64,000 nt of DNA from CAVYTF01 sp963708205 (GTDB taxonomy: Bacteria; Bacteroidota; Bacteroidia; Chitinophagales; Chitinophagaceae): positions 2,666,001 through 2,730,000 of the forward strand of contig OY970196.1 in the NCBI GenBank assembly GCA_963708205.1, given 5' to 3'. Below, in pieces: positions 33,679 to 42,000 of the stretch. Positions within the stretch are counted from its first letter, which is position 1, and every line of letters begins with the position of its first letter. The translations under genes and the position numbers were made by a program. The notes beneath the pieces were generated by a model. That model worked only from the letters and a program-made list of their open reading frames with translations. It searched no databases and was not told the origin of the DNA.

Positions 33679-35106
33679 ATGGAAGAAAATATTTCTTCAT
33701 TCAAACCTGCGCTGGGATTGGTTGATGCAACGATGATAGTTGCCGGTAGCATGATTGGTTCAGGTATTTTTATTGTCAGCGCAGACATTATGCGCAATGT
33801 CGGAAGTGCGGGATGGCTTATTGTTGTTTGGCTTCTTACAGGTTTTATGACACTCACTGCAGCTTTAAGTTATGGAGAACTTAGTGCCATGTTTCCAAAA
33901 GCTGGTGGTCAGTATGTTTATCTTAAAGAATCTTACAATGAGCTTATTGCTTTTTTATATGGCTGGAGTTTTTTTGCTGTGATACAAACAGGTACAATTG
34001 CCGCTGTTGGCGTGGCTTTTAGCAAATTTGCAGCTTATATTTTTCCGGCGCTTAGCGAAAAAAATATAATTGCTGATCTTGGCTTTATAAAAATTTCTGC
34101 TGCGCAAATTGTTTCCATTCTTCTTATAATTCTACTAACTTTTATTAATACAAAAGGAATTAAAACCGGAAAAATTATTCAAACGATTTTTACTTCTACA
34201 AAATTATTATCGCTGCTTGGTTTAATACTTTTCGGGTTCATTTTAGTCAATCACAATTACTGGATAGAGAACTGGCAACATGCTTTTCAGTCAAGATCAA
34301 TTCCTTCAACAGGCAATTCAAACACAGACTGGATGCCCATTGCAGGCGCAGCATTTCTCGGCGCAATTGCTGCTTCAATGATCGGTTCCATTTTCAGCAG
34401 CGATGCATGGAACAATGTTACTTTTATTGCCGGTGAAATAAAAAATCCTAAAAAAAATATTGGGTTAAGTTTATTTCTCGGCACCTTGATCGTTACTATA
34501 ATTTATGTCAGTGCAAATTTGATGTACTTAAATGCGTTGCCATTAAACGGAATTGCATTCGCAGAAAATGATCGTGTCGCTGTTGCAGCATCAAATAATA
34601 TTTTTGGAAATGGCGGCACAATTGTAATTGCAATCATGATCATGATTTCAACATTCGGTTGCAACAATGGTTTGATACTTGCCGGCGCGCGCGTTTATTA
34701 TACCATGGCAAAAGACAAATTATTTTTTGCAAAAGCAGGAACATTAAATAAAAACGCAGTGCCGCAATGGGCTTTGTGGGCGCAGTGTATAGTGGCGTCT
34801 GCATTGTGTTTGAGCGGAAAGTATGGCGATCTCTTAAACATGGTTTCTTTCGTTGTGGTTATTTTTTATGTGCTCACTATTTATGGTATTTTCATTTTAA
34901 GAAAAAAGCGCCCGGATGCAGAAAGACCTTACAAAGCTTTTGGTTATCCGTTACTTCCTGCTATTTATATTTTTATGGGAATTGCGTTTTGCATTTTGCT
35001 CATCATTTATAAACCAAATTATACTTGGCCAGGATTCATCATTGTTTTGCTTGGCATTCCTTTATATTATATTGCACTCGCAAATAAAAAAGAAAAAGAT
35101 TTTTGA
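33679..35106 (+). CDS. APC-superfamily amino acid permease
   Basis: The 475-residue protein has about twelve membrane helices and the substrate-binding glycine motif VAGSMIGSGIFIVSADI in helix 1 (about residues 22-38), which fits amino acid/polyamine/organocation carriers of the LAT or YfnA type. GFMTLTAALSYGELSAMFPKAGGQYVYLKE in helix 2-3 (only its core GELSAMFPKAGGQ is diagnostic) is strongly conserved. A C-terminal RKKRPDAERPYKAFGYP loop is also typical. The transported amino acid cannot be told. It sits alone between a terminator and a dispersed repeat. Confidence 0.88.
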   Translation: MEENISSFKPALGLVDATMIVAGSMIGSGIFIVSADIMRNVGSAGWLIVVWLLTGFMTLTAALSYGELSAMFPKAGGQYVYLKESYNELIAFLYGWSFFAVIQTGTIAAVGVAFSKFAAYIFPALSEKNIIADLGFIKISAAQIVSILLIILLTFINTKGIKTGKIIQTIFTSTKLLSLLGLILFGFILVNHNYWIENWQHAFQSRSIPSTGNSNTDWMPIAGAAFLGAIAASMIGSIFSSDAWNNVTFIAGEIKNPKKNIGLSLFLGTLIVTIIYVSANLMYLNALPLNGIAFAENDRVAVAASNNIFGNGGTIVIAIMIMISTFGCNNGLILAGARVYYTMAKDKLFFAKAGTLNKNAVPQWALWAQCIVASALCLSGKYGDLLNMVSFVVVIFYVLTIYGIFILRKKRPDAERPYKAFGYPLLPAIYIFMGIAFCILLIIYKPNYTWPGFIIVLLGIPLYYIALANKKEKDF

Positions 35107-35124
35107 GCTAAACTTTAGGAACCA

Positions 35125-35160
35125 GTATTAAGCTTTGCTTGCGTCCGCCTGAGGCGGATA
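35125..35160. repeat. Dispersed intergenic repeat, family A-like, with GC palindrome
   Basis: AAGCTTTGCTTGCGTCCGCC is close to the 25548 copy (GCTTTACTTGCGTCGCACTC), and continues into the palindrome TCCGCCTGAGGCGGA, a GC-rich island in AT-rich DNA. It lies in the gap between the permease and hldA. Confidence 0.55.
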
Positions 35161-35235
35161 ATGTTTCTCTTTTCTATTAAACAATAATTTAATTCGAAAA
35201 AAATCAAAAATAATTTTCCTTAAAATTTTCAATTC

Positions 35236-36225
35236 ATGGATTTTGATAAATTATTTTCAAAGTTTCATTCATTAAAAGTTGCAGTCGTCGGCGATGTAAT
35301 GCTGGACACTTATTGGTGGGGAAAAGTGGATCGCGTTTCGCCTGAAGCGCCCGTTCCTATTGTGGCTTTAAACAAAAAAGAACAACGCATTGGCGGTGCA
35401 GGAAACGTTGCTCTTAACACAACATCACTCGGTGCAGAAACAACTTTATTTTCTATTGTTGGCGATGATGATGACGCAGAAATTTTGCTGGATCTTTTGC
35501 AGCAGCAGCATATCGGCACAAAATATATTATAAAAAGCGCTGAAAGAATTACAACAAATAAAATTCGCATTATGGGGCGAAACCAGCAAATGATGCGGCT
35601 TGACGCAGAAGTTACCAACGAAATTTCTGATGACGATGAAGAGTTGCTTTTAAAAAATTTTATGTCTTTTGCCAAACGCTATCAACCTGCTGTTGTTATT
35701 TTTGAAGACTATAACAAAGGAGTTTTAAAAGAAAGTTTGATAGAAAAAATAATTGCTTTTTGCAAAGAAAATAATATCGTTACCACAGTAGATCCAAAAC
35801 GAAAAAATTTTTTATCTTATAAAAATGTAGATATTTTCAAACCCAATTTAAAAGAAGTAAAGGACGGGTTGAACATTTTATCAGATAAAACAAATGAAGC
35901 AACTTTAAAAGATATTCATACACAGCTTCATGAAGTTTTAAAACATAAAATTTCCTTGATAACACTTTCAGAAAAAGGCATTTTTTTTCAGAAAAATAAT
36001 TACACAAAAATAATTCCTTCGCACATTCGCAACATTGCAGATGTAAGCGGGGCGGGCGATACGGTGATTGCTGTTGCATCTTTGGTCTATGCTGCAGAAA
36101 AAGATATTGCACTTGCGGCAGAGATCGCAAACATTGCCGGCGGTTTGGTTTGCGAAGAAGTTGGAACGGCTGCAATTAATGAAAAAAAGTTGCTGGAAGA
36201 ATGTAAAGAATTAATAAAAGATTGA
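35236..36225 (+). CDS. hldA: D-glycero-beta-D-manno-heptose 7-phosphate kinase
   Basis: A PfkB-family kinase that phosphorylates heptose 7-phosphate at C1 in the beta configuration, on the route to ADP-heptose for lipopolysaccharide core. The 329 residues begin with KVAVVGDVMLDTYWWGKVDRVSPEAPVPIV and GGAGNVALN (about 53), both typical of RfaE/HldE domain 1, and end with the PfkB signature DVSGAGDTVIAVA (about 267, catalytic Asp). The adenylyltransferase half (HldC or the C-terminal half of HldE) is not fused and not in this window. Finding it here beside the alpha-pathway hddA suggests both heptose nucleotides are made. Confidence 0.92.
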   Translation: MDFDKLFSKFHSLKVAVVGDVMLDTYWWGKVDRVSPEAPVPIVALNKKEQRIGGAGNVALNTTSLGAETTLFSIVGDDDDAEILLDLLQQQHIGTKYIIKSAERITTNKIRIMGRNQQMMRLDAEVTNEISDDDEELLLKNFMSFAKRYQPAVVIFEDYNKGVLKESLIEKIIAFCKENNIVTTVDPKRKNFLSYKNVDIFKPNLKEVKDGLNILSDKTNEATLKDIHTQLHEVLKHKISLITLSEKGIFFQKNNYTKIIPSHIRNIADVSGAGDTVIAVASLVYAAEKDIALAAEIANIAGGLVCEEVGTAAINEKKLLEECKELIKD

Positions 36226-36245
36226 TCTTTTTTCAAACAAAATAA

Positions 36246-36902
36246 ATGGCATTAGATAAATTCGGTATTGCAAAAAGAATCGCGCAGGAATTGCGTGATG
36301 GTATGTATGTGAATCTTGGCATCGGCATTCCAACGCTCGTTGCAAATTATATTCCTGAAGGCATTACAGTGATTTTGCAAAGCGAAAATGGTATTCTCGG
36401 AATGGGCGCTTATCCTGATGAAAATGATATTGATCCAGACCTGATAAATGCAGGAAAAGAAACGGTAACTGTAATTCCCGGCGCTGCTTTTTTTGACAGT
36501 GCGGAAAGCTTTGGAATGATACGTGCCGGCAAAATTGATTTGACTGTTTTAGGTGCAATGGAAGTGAGTGAAAAAGGAGATATTGCCAACTGGAAAATTC
36601 CAGGTAAAATGGTAAAAGGAATGGGAGGGGCAATGGATCTTGTGGCAAGTGCAAAAAATATTATTGTAGCTATGCAACACACAAATCCGAAAGGCGAAAG
36701 TAAGCTGTTACCCGCATGTACGTTGCCTTTGACGGGTGTTCGCTGTATTAAAAAAATAGTAACAGAACTGGCTGTGATTGATGTTACTGAAGACGGTTTT
36801 GTTTTAAAAGAAAGAGCGCCAGGAGTAAGTATTGACGAAATAAAATCTAAAACACTTGGAAGACTTTTTGTTCCTGAAAATGTTCATGAAATGCACATAT
36901 AA
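36246..36902 (+). CDS. scoB: 3-oxoacid CoA-transferase subunit B
   Basis: A 218-residue beta subunit of a succinyl-CoA:3-ketoacid or acetoacetyl-CoA transferase. GIAKRIAQELRDGMYVNLGIGIPTLVANY is the usual N-terminus, and the catalytic glutamate is Glu47 in LQSENGILGMGAYP. It moves CoA between acetoacetate and succinate (or acetate). The A subunit (scoA) is not adjacent, though in most bacteria the two form a pair, so it should lie elsewhere. It follows hldA by 20 bases. A hairpin terminator comes next. Confidence 0.92.
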   Translation: MALDKFGIAKRIAQELRDGMYVNLGIGIPTLVANYIPEGITVILQSENGILGMGAYPDENDIDPDLINAGKETVTVIPGAAFFDSAESFGMIRAGKIDLTVLGAMEVSEKGDIANWKIPGKMVKGMGGAMDLVASAKNIIVAMQHTNPKGESKLLPACTLPLTGVRCIKKIVTELAVIDVTEDGFVLKERAPGVSIDEIKSKTLGRLFVPENVHEMHI

Positions 36903-36904
36903 AC

Positions 36905-36935
36905 AAAAAGCACTTCGATGAAGAAATGCTTTTTT
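36905..36935 (+). terminator. Hairpin terminator after scoB
   Basis: AAAAAGCA (36905-36912) pairs with TGCTTTTT (36927-36934), enclosing a small inner stem CTTC/GAAG. The T-rich arm doubles as the U-run. It lies between convergent genes and, because of the A-run on its 5' side, could act for both. Confidence 0.7.
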
Positions 36936-36954
36936 GTTGTTGGGATCTGGCTAA

Positions 36955-38265
36955 TTATTTTCTTAAAGGAATAGTAGTATAAATCGAAATATTGCTCCAA
37001 TATAACGAAGGTTGTACAGGTTGTTTTGCAAAACTTGTAATGCTGTGTTGTATCTGCAAACCAATGATTTTATTTTTAGGAAGTGTTACAACAAAATCTC
37101 CATGCCAATTCACGATCATATCATTTGTAAGTGCATTGCTGTAATAAAATTTATTGTAACGACCGTCTGGAATCAGCCATTTATTATCAAACATGTGTGC
37201 AACTGAAACGCCTGTTCTCACTTCAAACTTTATATGTTTAGCTGATGGATTTATCTTATAACCAATGCCCACAGGCATTTCGAGCCAACTTGCATGATTT
37301 GTATTTAAGGCACTTGTGCCATCAGGATAATGATAATCTATTTTAGTATAACTGTGAGAAGCAGCAGCAAGCGAAGTGTCGTATGTTGTGGCAATTTCTG
37401 ATTCCTGTATAACTTTTGGTCCAGTGCGTTGATGGTTCAGCAGAAAGCTATATTGCAAGCCTGTGTACATTGTCCATCTTGGATTTAACGCAAGACTGTA
37501 TTGTATTCCAACCGTTGCATGAAACCCTGTATAAGCTGCGCGCATTGATTTTGCAGTATCAGTTGTACCGCGACTTGTGGTATAAATTGATTCATTTTTT
37601 TTGCTGAATAAAAAATTGGAAGATGTTGTATTCGTAGTTCCACCTGCGAATAAAAATGACCAAACGGATTTAGATTTTTTTTGTTTGTTTTCCTTTGATA
37701 TTGCAACGTTTACTGAAGAAAACTTTTGAGCGTTTGGTTCAATATTATTGAATGTAAAATTTTTATGCAAATTATTTTCTTGATTTAATGTTTGAGAATT
37801 ATTGGAAGTAATATTCTGTTGAAAATTATTTTGCGTGATCAAATCATTGCTTGATGATGAAGCAAATAACTTATCATCAAAATTAATTTGACTTGATTGT
37901 TTATTCTTTGAAGGCGAAGCAAAGGATTGATTTGCATTCGAAAGATTTAATTGAGCTGATTGCTTTGAGTTAATTATTTGATTTGTTATAATTGCTGCAT
38001 TTGGAGAAATTACTTTTGCATTATTATTTGAACCATTTTCTTTTAAAGCGGTTACATTTTGTTTGGTAACGAAATTATTATCAAGCAGCCAAACGCCTCC
38101 GCTAACAATAAAAGCTGCTGCTAAAAACAACCATGCGAATGAAATTCTTCTTTTTCTTTTAGGTGTTTTTAAAGCTACTGCAATATCTTTCCAAACGTGA
38201 GCTGATGGCTCAAGATGATAATCATGCAATTTCTCCTGCACTTGTTTTTCAAAATCCTGTTGCAT
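36955..38265 (-). CDS. Membrane-anchored protein with cytoplasmic N-terminus and beta-barrel-like C-terminus, putative sigma-factor partner
   Basis: The 436-residue protein has an N-terminal cytoplasmic segment of 40 residues (MQQDFEKQVQEKLHDYHLEP...), one membrane helix (about 43-62, FAWLFLAAAFIVSGGVWLL), a long Asn/Gln/Ser-rich linker (about 75-190), and a C-terminal beta-rich domain with alternating aromatics and a GFHATVGIQYSLALNPRWTMYTGLQYSF pattern resembling small outer-membrane barrels (PF13568/PorT-like). The gene overlaps the sigma-factor gene by 17 bases, so it probably acts as its anti-sigma factor or signal receiver. No fold in the N-terminal part is certain. Function is inferred from position. 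Confidence 0.6.
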   Translation of the reverse strand: MQQDFEKQVQEKLHDYHLEPSAHVWKDIAVALKTPKRKRRISFAWLFLAAAFIVSGGVWLLDNNFVTKQNVTALKENGSNNNAKVISPNAAIITNQIINSKQSAQLNLSNANQSFASPSKNKQSSQINFDDKLFASSSSNDLITQNNFQQNITSNNSQTLNQENNLHKNFTFNNIEPNAQKFSSVNVAISKENKQKKSKSVWSFLFAGGTTNTTSSNFLFSKKNESIYTTSRGTTDTAKSMRAAYTGFHATVGIQYSLALNPRWTMYTGLQYSFLLNHQRTGPKVIQESEIATTYDTSLAAASHSYTKIDYHYPDGTSALNTNHASWLEMPVGIGYKINPSAKHIKFEVRTGVSVAHMFDNKWLIPDGRYNKFYYSNALTNDMIVNWHGDFVVTLPKNKIIGLQIQHSITSFAKQPVQPSLYWSNISIYTTIPLRK

Positions 38266-38815
38266 AATTTTTAGTTTCGTTCACAAAATCATTTTTCTTT
38301 AAAAAGCTTATCAGCATTGAGCGAGCGCGGCTGTATTTGCTGCGTACGGTATTCTCATTTATATTTAAGAGATGCGATATTTCTATTAAACTGTAACCTT
38401 CTATTGCCACGAGATTGAATATTGCCTGGTAACCTGCAGGCAATGTTCTTATCAATTCAACCAATTCTTTTACTTCAATATTCAGTTCAGATTTTAAATC
38501 ACTTACGGGGTGAAGTGTGATCATATCAAGTTGCATTTCTCTTTTGTAGCGATTGTGTTTATTGAGATAAGAAATGGATGTATTTACCATTATTCTTCTT
38601 ATCCATGCACTGAGATCGGCTTCATTTTTTAATTGGTGGAGTTTTGTAAAAACTTTTATAAATCCTTCCTGCAGCACATCTTCAGCATCTGCGGCACTTT
38701 TGGTGTAACGATAACAAATGCCCATCATAACACCTGCATATTCATTATACAGAATTTCCTGTGCAACACTTTTTCCTTCAAGGCAACTTTTAATTAATTC
38801 TTTTGTCGTCATCAT
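38249..38815 (-). CDS. ECF-type RNA polymerase sigma factor
   Basis: A 188-residue sigma-70 family protein. Region 2 reads YTKSAADAEDVLQEGFIKVF, with WIRRIMVNTSISYL following, and region 4 shows LVAIEGYSLIEISHLLNINENTVRSKYSRARSML, a helix-turn-helix. Regions 1 and 3 are missing, as in ECF factors. It is probably released by a signal to its membrane partner, encoded downstream and overlapping by 17 bases. Either of two ATG codons at 38815 and 38812 could be the start. The target genes are unknown; the divergent T9SS adhesin gene starts about 250 bases away and is one possible target. Confidence 0.92.
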   Translation of the reverse strand: MMTTKELIKSCLEGKSVAQEILYNEYAGVMMGICYRYTKSAADAEDVLQEGFIKVFTKLHQLKNEADLSAWIRRIMVNTSISYLNKHNRYKREMQLDMITLHPVSDLKSELNIEVKELVELIRTLPAGYQAIFNLVAIEGYSLIEISHLLNINENTVRSKYSRARSMLISFLKKNDFVNETKNYATGF

Positions 38816-39062
38816 ACTTCAACAGTATTGACTTGCAATCAGGTTGTTTCATTGCAATGGTTGATAAACTTTTTCTGGTGATGCTTTGAAAATTTTGTTC
38901 AATATAGATAATACAGACCTTAAAAATTGATTAATAAATTAAAGTTAATTGCTTTTTAAGTTGCTTTTGAAAATATATAAAGCATAGTTGTATATTTTTA
39001 CTTACATAATTGCACTGCATTTTTAAGCAATTATTTTTATCCAATATCCAAATATCCTGAGT

Positions 39063-42000
39063 TTGAAAAACCTGTCTTTCAGCATCGTTGCATTTTGCCT
39101 TTTATGTGTGGCACCATCAATAAAAATTATTGCACAAACTCCGCATGCGGCGTTCACAGCTAATTTTACAAAAGGCTGCACACCGCTTGTTATACAGTTT
39201 ACAGATCAATCTACAAATAACCCAACACAATGGTCATGGAATTTAGGAAATGGTACTACATCTACAGAGCAAAATCCTTCAACAGTTTTTATCACGCCGG
39301 GCACTTATGAGGTTACACTTACTGCATCGAATGCACAGGGAAGTAATACCGTTGTTAAAGCAGCATACATTACTGTGTATGCGAAGCCGGTTGTGGCTTT
39401 CAGCAGTTCTGTTACATCCGGTTGTTTGCCATTGGCAGTACAGTTTACAGATAACAGCACAGCAGGATCGGGAACTATTTCGCAGGAATTATGGGATTTT
39501 GGTGATGGGTTTACTGGGAACGGAAGCAATCCTTTACATACATATACTTTATCAAATTCATTCAGTGTTGCTTTAACGGTTACAAATTCTTTTGGATGTG
39601 CAACAACTTTACAGAAGCCTTCTTATATAAATATTGCTCCTGCAGTAAACGCAGATTTTGATTATACTTATGTAAACGCTTGCCAACCTCCGACACAAGT
39701 TACTTTTCATAATCTTTCTTCGTCATTAAGTACTCTGACTTATCAATGGCTTTTTGGTGATGGTCGAAATTCAACCAATACAAATCCTGTTTATACATAC
39801 AATCAAAACGGTAATTACAACATACAATTGATTGCCAAAAGCGATCAGGGTTGTGTTGATACTGTTTCAAAATCAATATCTATTGGAAGTGTTATTCCAA
39901 ACTTTATTGTGCCGCAAGGAATATGTGTAAATGAAGGTGCAGACTTTACTAACAGTTCTACGCCTGCACCGCAATCTGCAACCTGGGATTTTGGTGATGG
40001 AAATACTGCCAGCACGATCAATGCTGCAAATACTTATACAAAAGCAGGAACTTATCCTGTGAAAATGACTGCAGATTTTGGTAGTTGCAATGCATCAGTT
40101 ACAAAAAACATTACTGTTACTGATAAACCCAAAGCATCTTTCAAAGTGGGCAATATTTCTTCCTCAGGTTGTGGTATTCCTACAACTGTTACTTTTATTA
40201 ATACATCAAACGGAGCGGTAACTTATAAATGGTTTTTTGGAGATGGTGGAAATTCAACCGATGGTAATCCAACATACATTTATACAAAAGGAGGTTTTTT
40301 TTCAGTAACATTAATTGCATTTAATTCAAATGGATGCAGTGATACAGTAACTGTAAACGATCTCATTAAATTAGGTCCACCACAAATTACAAATTTCGAA
40401 GGCTTGCCTTTTCAGGGATGCGCACCTGTAACAATTAATTTTAAAGCAGATATTATTACGTGGGATTCAATCGCATCTTATGTTTGGACGTTTGGCGATG
40501 GCACAAAATCAAACCAGGCACAACCTTCTCATACCTATACCCAAGCTGGTTCATACAACGTAAAATTAGTTGTAACAACTGTTAACGGTTGTGTTGATAG
40601 CCTTGCAATGCAGGATGCAGTTAAGGTTGGTCTAAAACCTAATGCAGGCTTTAAAGCAGTTCCAAATCCTGTTTGCGGAAACACGCTTGTACAATTTACT
40701 GATACAACGAGTGGTGTAGTTACCAACTGGCAATGGTACATAGGTAATGTAGAATTTTCAACGCAGCAAAATCCAGTTCATCAGTTTGATGATACTGGAT
40801 ATGTTCCTATTACTTTAATTGTTGCTGATAATGGTTGTTATGATACTTTAACCATACCAAATTGTCTTTACATTTTTCCACCTGTTGCGAGGTATAATGT
40901 AATAATGAATTGTAGTCAACCTTTTGTCAGAACTTTTAAAGATTCATCTATTGCTCCTAAAAGTTGGCTATGGGATTTTGGTGACGGCACAACATCTACC
41001 ATTCAAAATCCTACACATACTTTTGGTGCAACAGGAATGTATGCAGTTACATTAACCGTAAAAGACAGCTCGTGTCAAGCTTCTAAGTCATACAATATTT
41101 ATATAGTTGATGAGCATCCTTCCTTTACTTACACGCCAACAGATACAGCATTTTGCAGAAACACGGCTGTAACATTTAAAGCAATAAATTATACGCCTGC
41201 ATATATTTCTGCATTTGACTGGAACTTCGGAGATGGCGTAAACACAGGCTTTGCACCGCAATATGATTCTCTTTCGCACTCCTTTGCAAAAGCTGGTAGA
41301 TTTTCGCCGGCATTGATAACAAGAGATATTAATAACTGTTTCGATACGATTATAAAACCAATTTATTTTAATATTTATGGTCCAACTGCAGCTTTTACAA
41401 ATCCACCGGGAATATGTTTGAATGGAACAGAAGTTTTTACTGATCATTCGGTCAGCGATGGTATTCATGGAATAAAAAAATGGATATGGAATTATGGCGA
41501 TAGCACCAGTGGATCATATTCTTCTCCGCCATTTCAACATACTTACAATACTGCCGGGACTTACAATGTAATACTTACAGTTATTGATACGTATGGCTGC
41601 GAAGATTCTTTATTACTTCGGAATGATGTTCAAGTAACGCATCCTGTTGCAGCTTTTTCCCTTTCAGATTCTATCCGTTGTGCGCAAACAAATGTTAGCT
41701 TTCAAAATCAATCCACTGGAAATACATTAGAATATATTTGGTATTCCGGCGATGGCAGAACTTTTACAACTCTAAATCCTACTATATCTTATCCTAATCA
41801 AGGGGTTTATACTGTGTCACTTGCTGTGGTTGATAAATTTGGTTGTACGGATAGTATTGCAAAACCAAATATCATTACCATATCAAACCCTCATGCTTCA
41901 TTTAATTTGCTTGATACTTTTGCAACATGTCCGCCACTTGTAATAGCGCCGCAAAATATTTCTACCGACGTTACTTCGCAGGCCTGGAACTTTGGTGATA

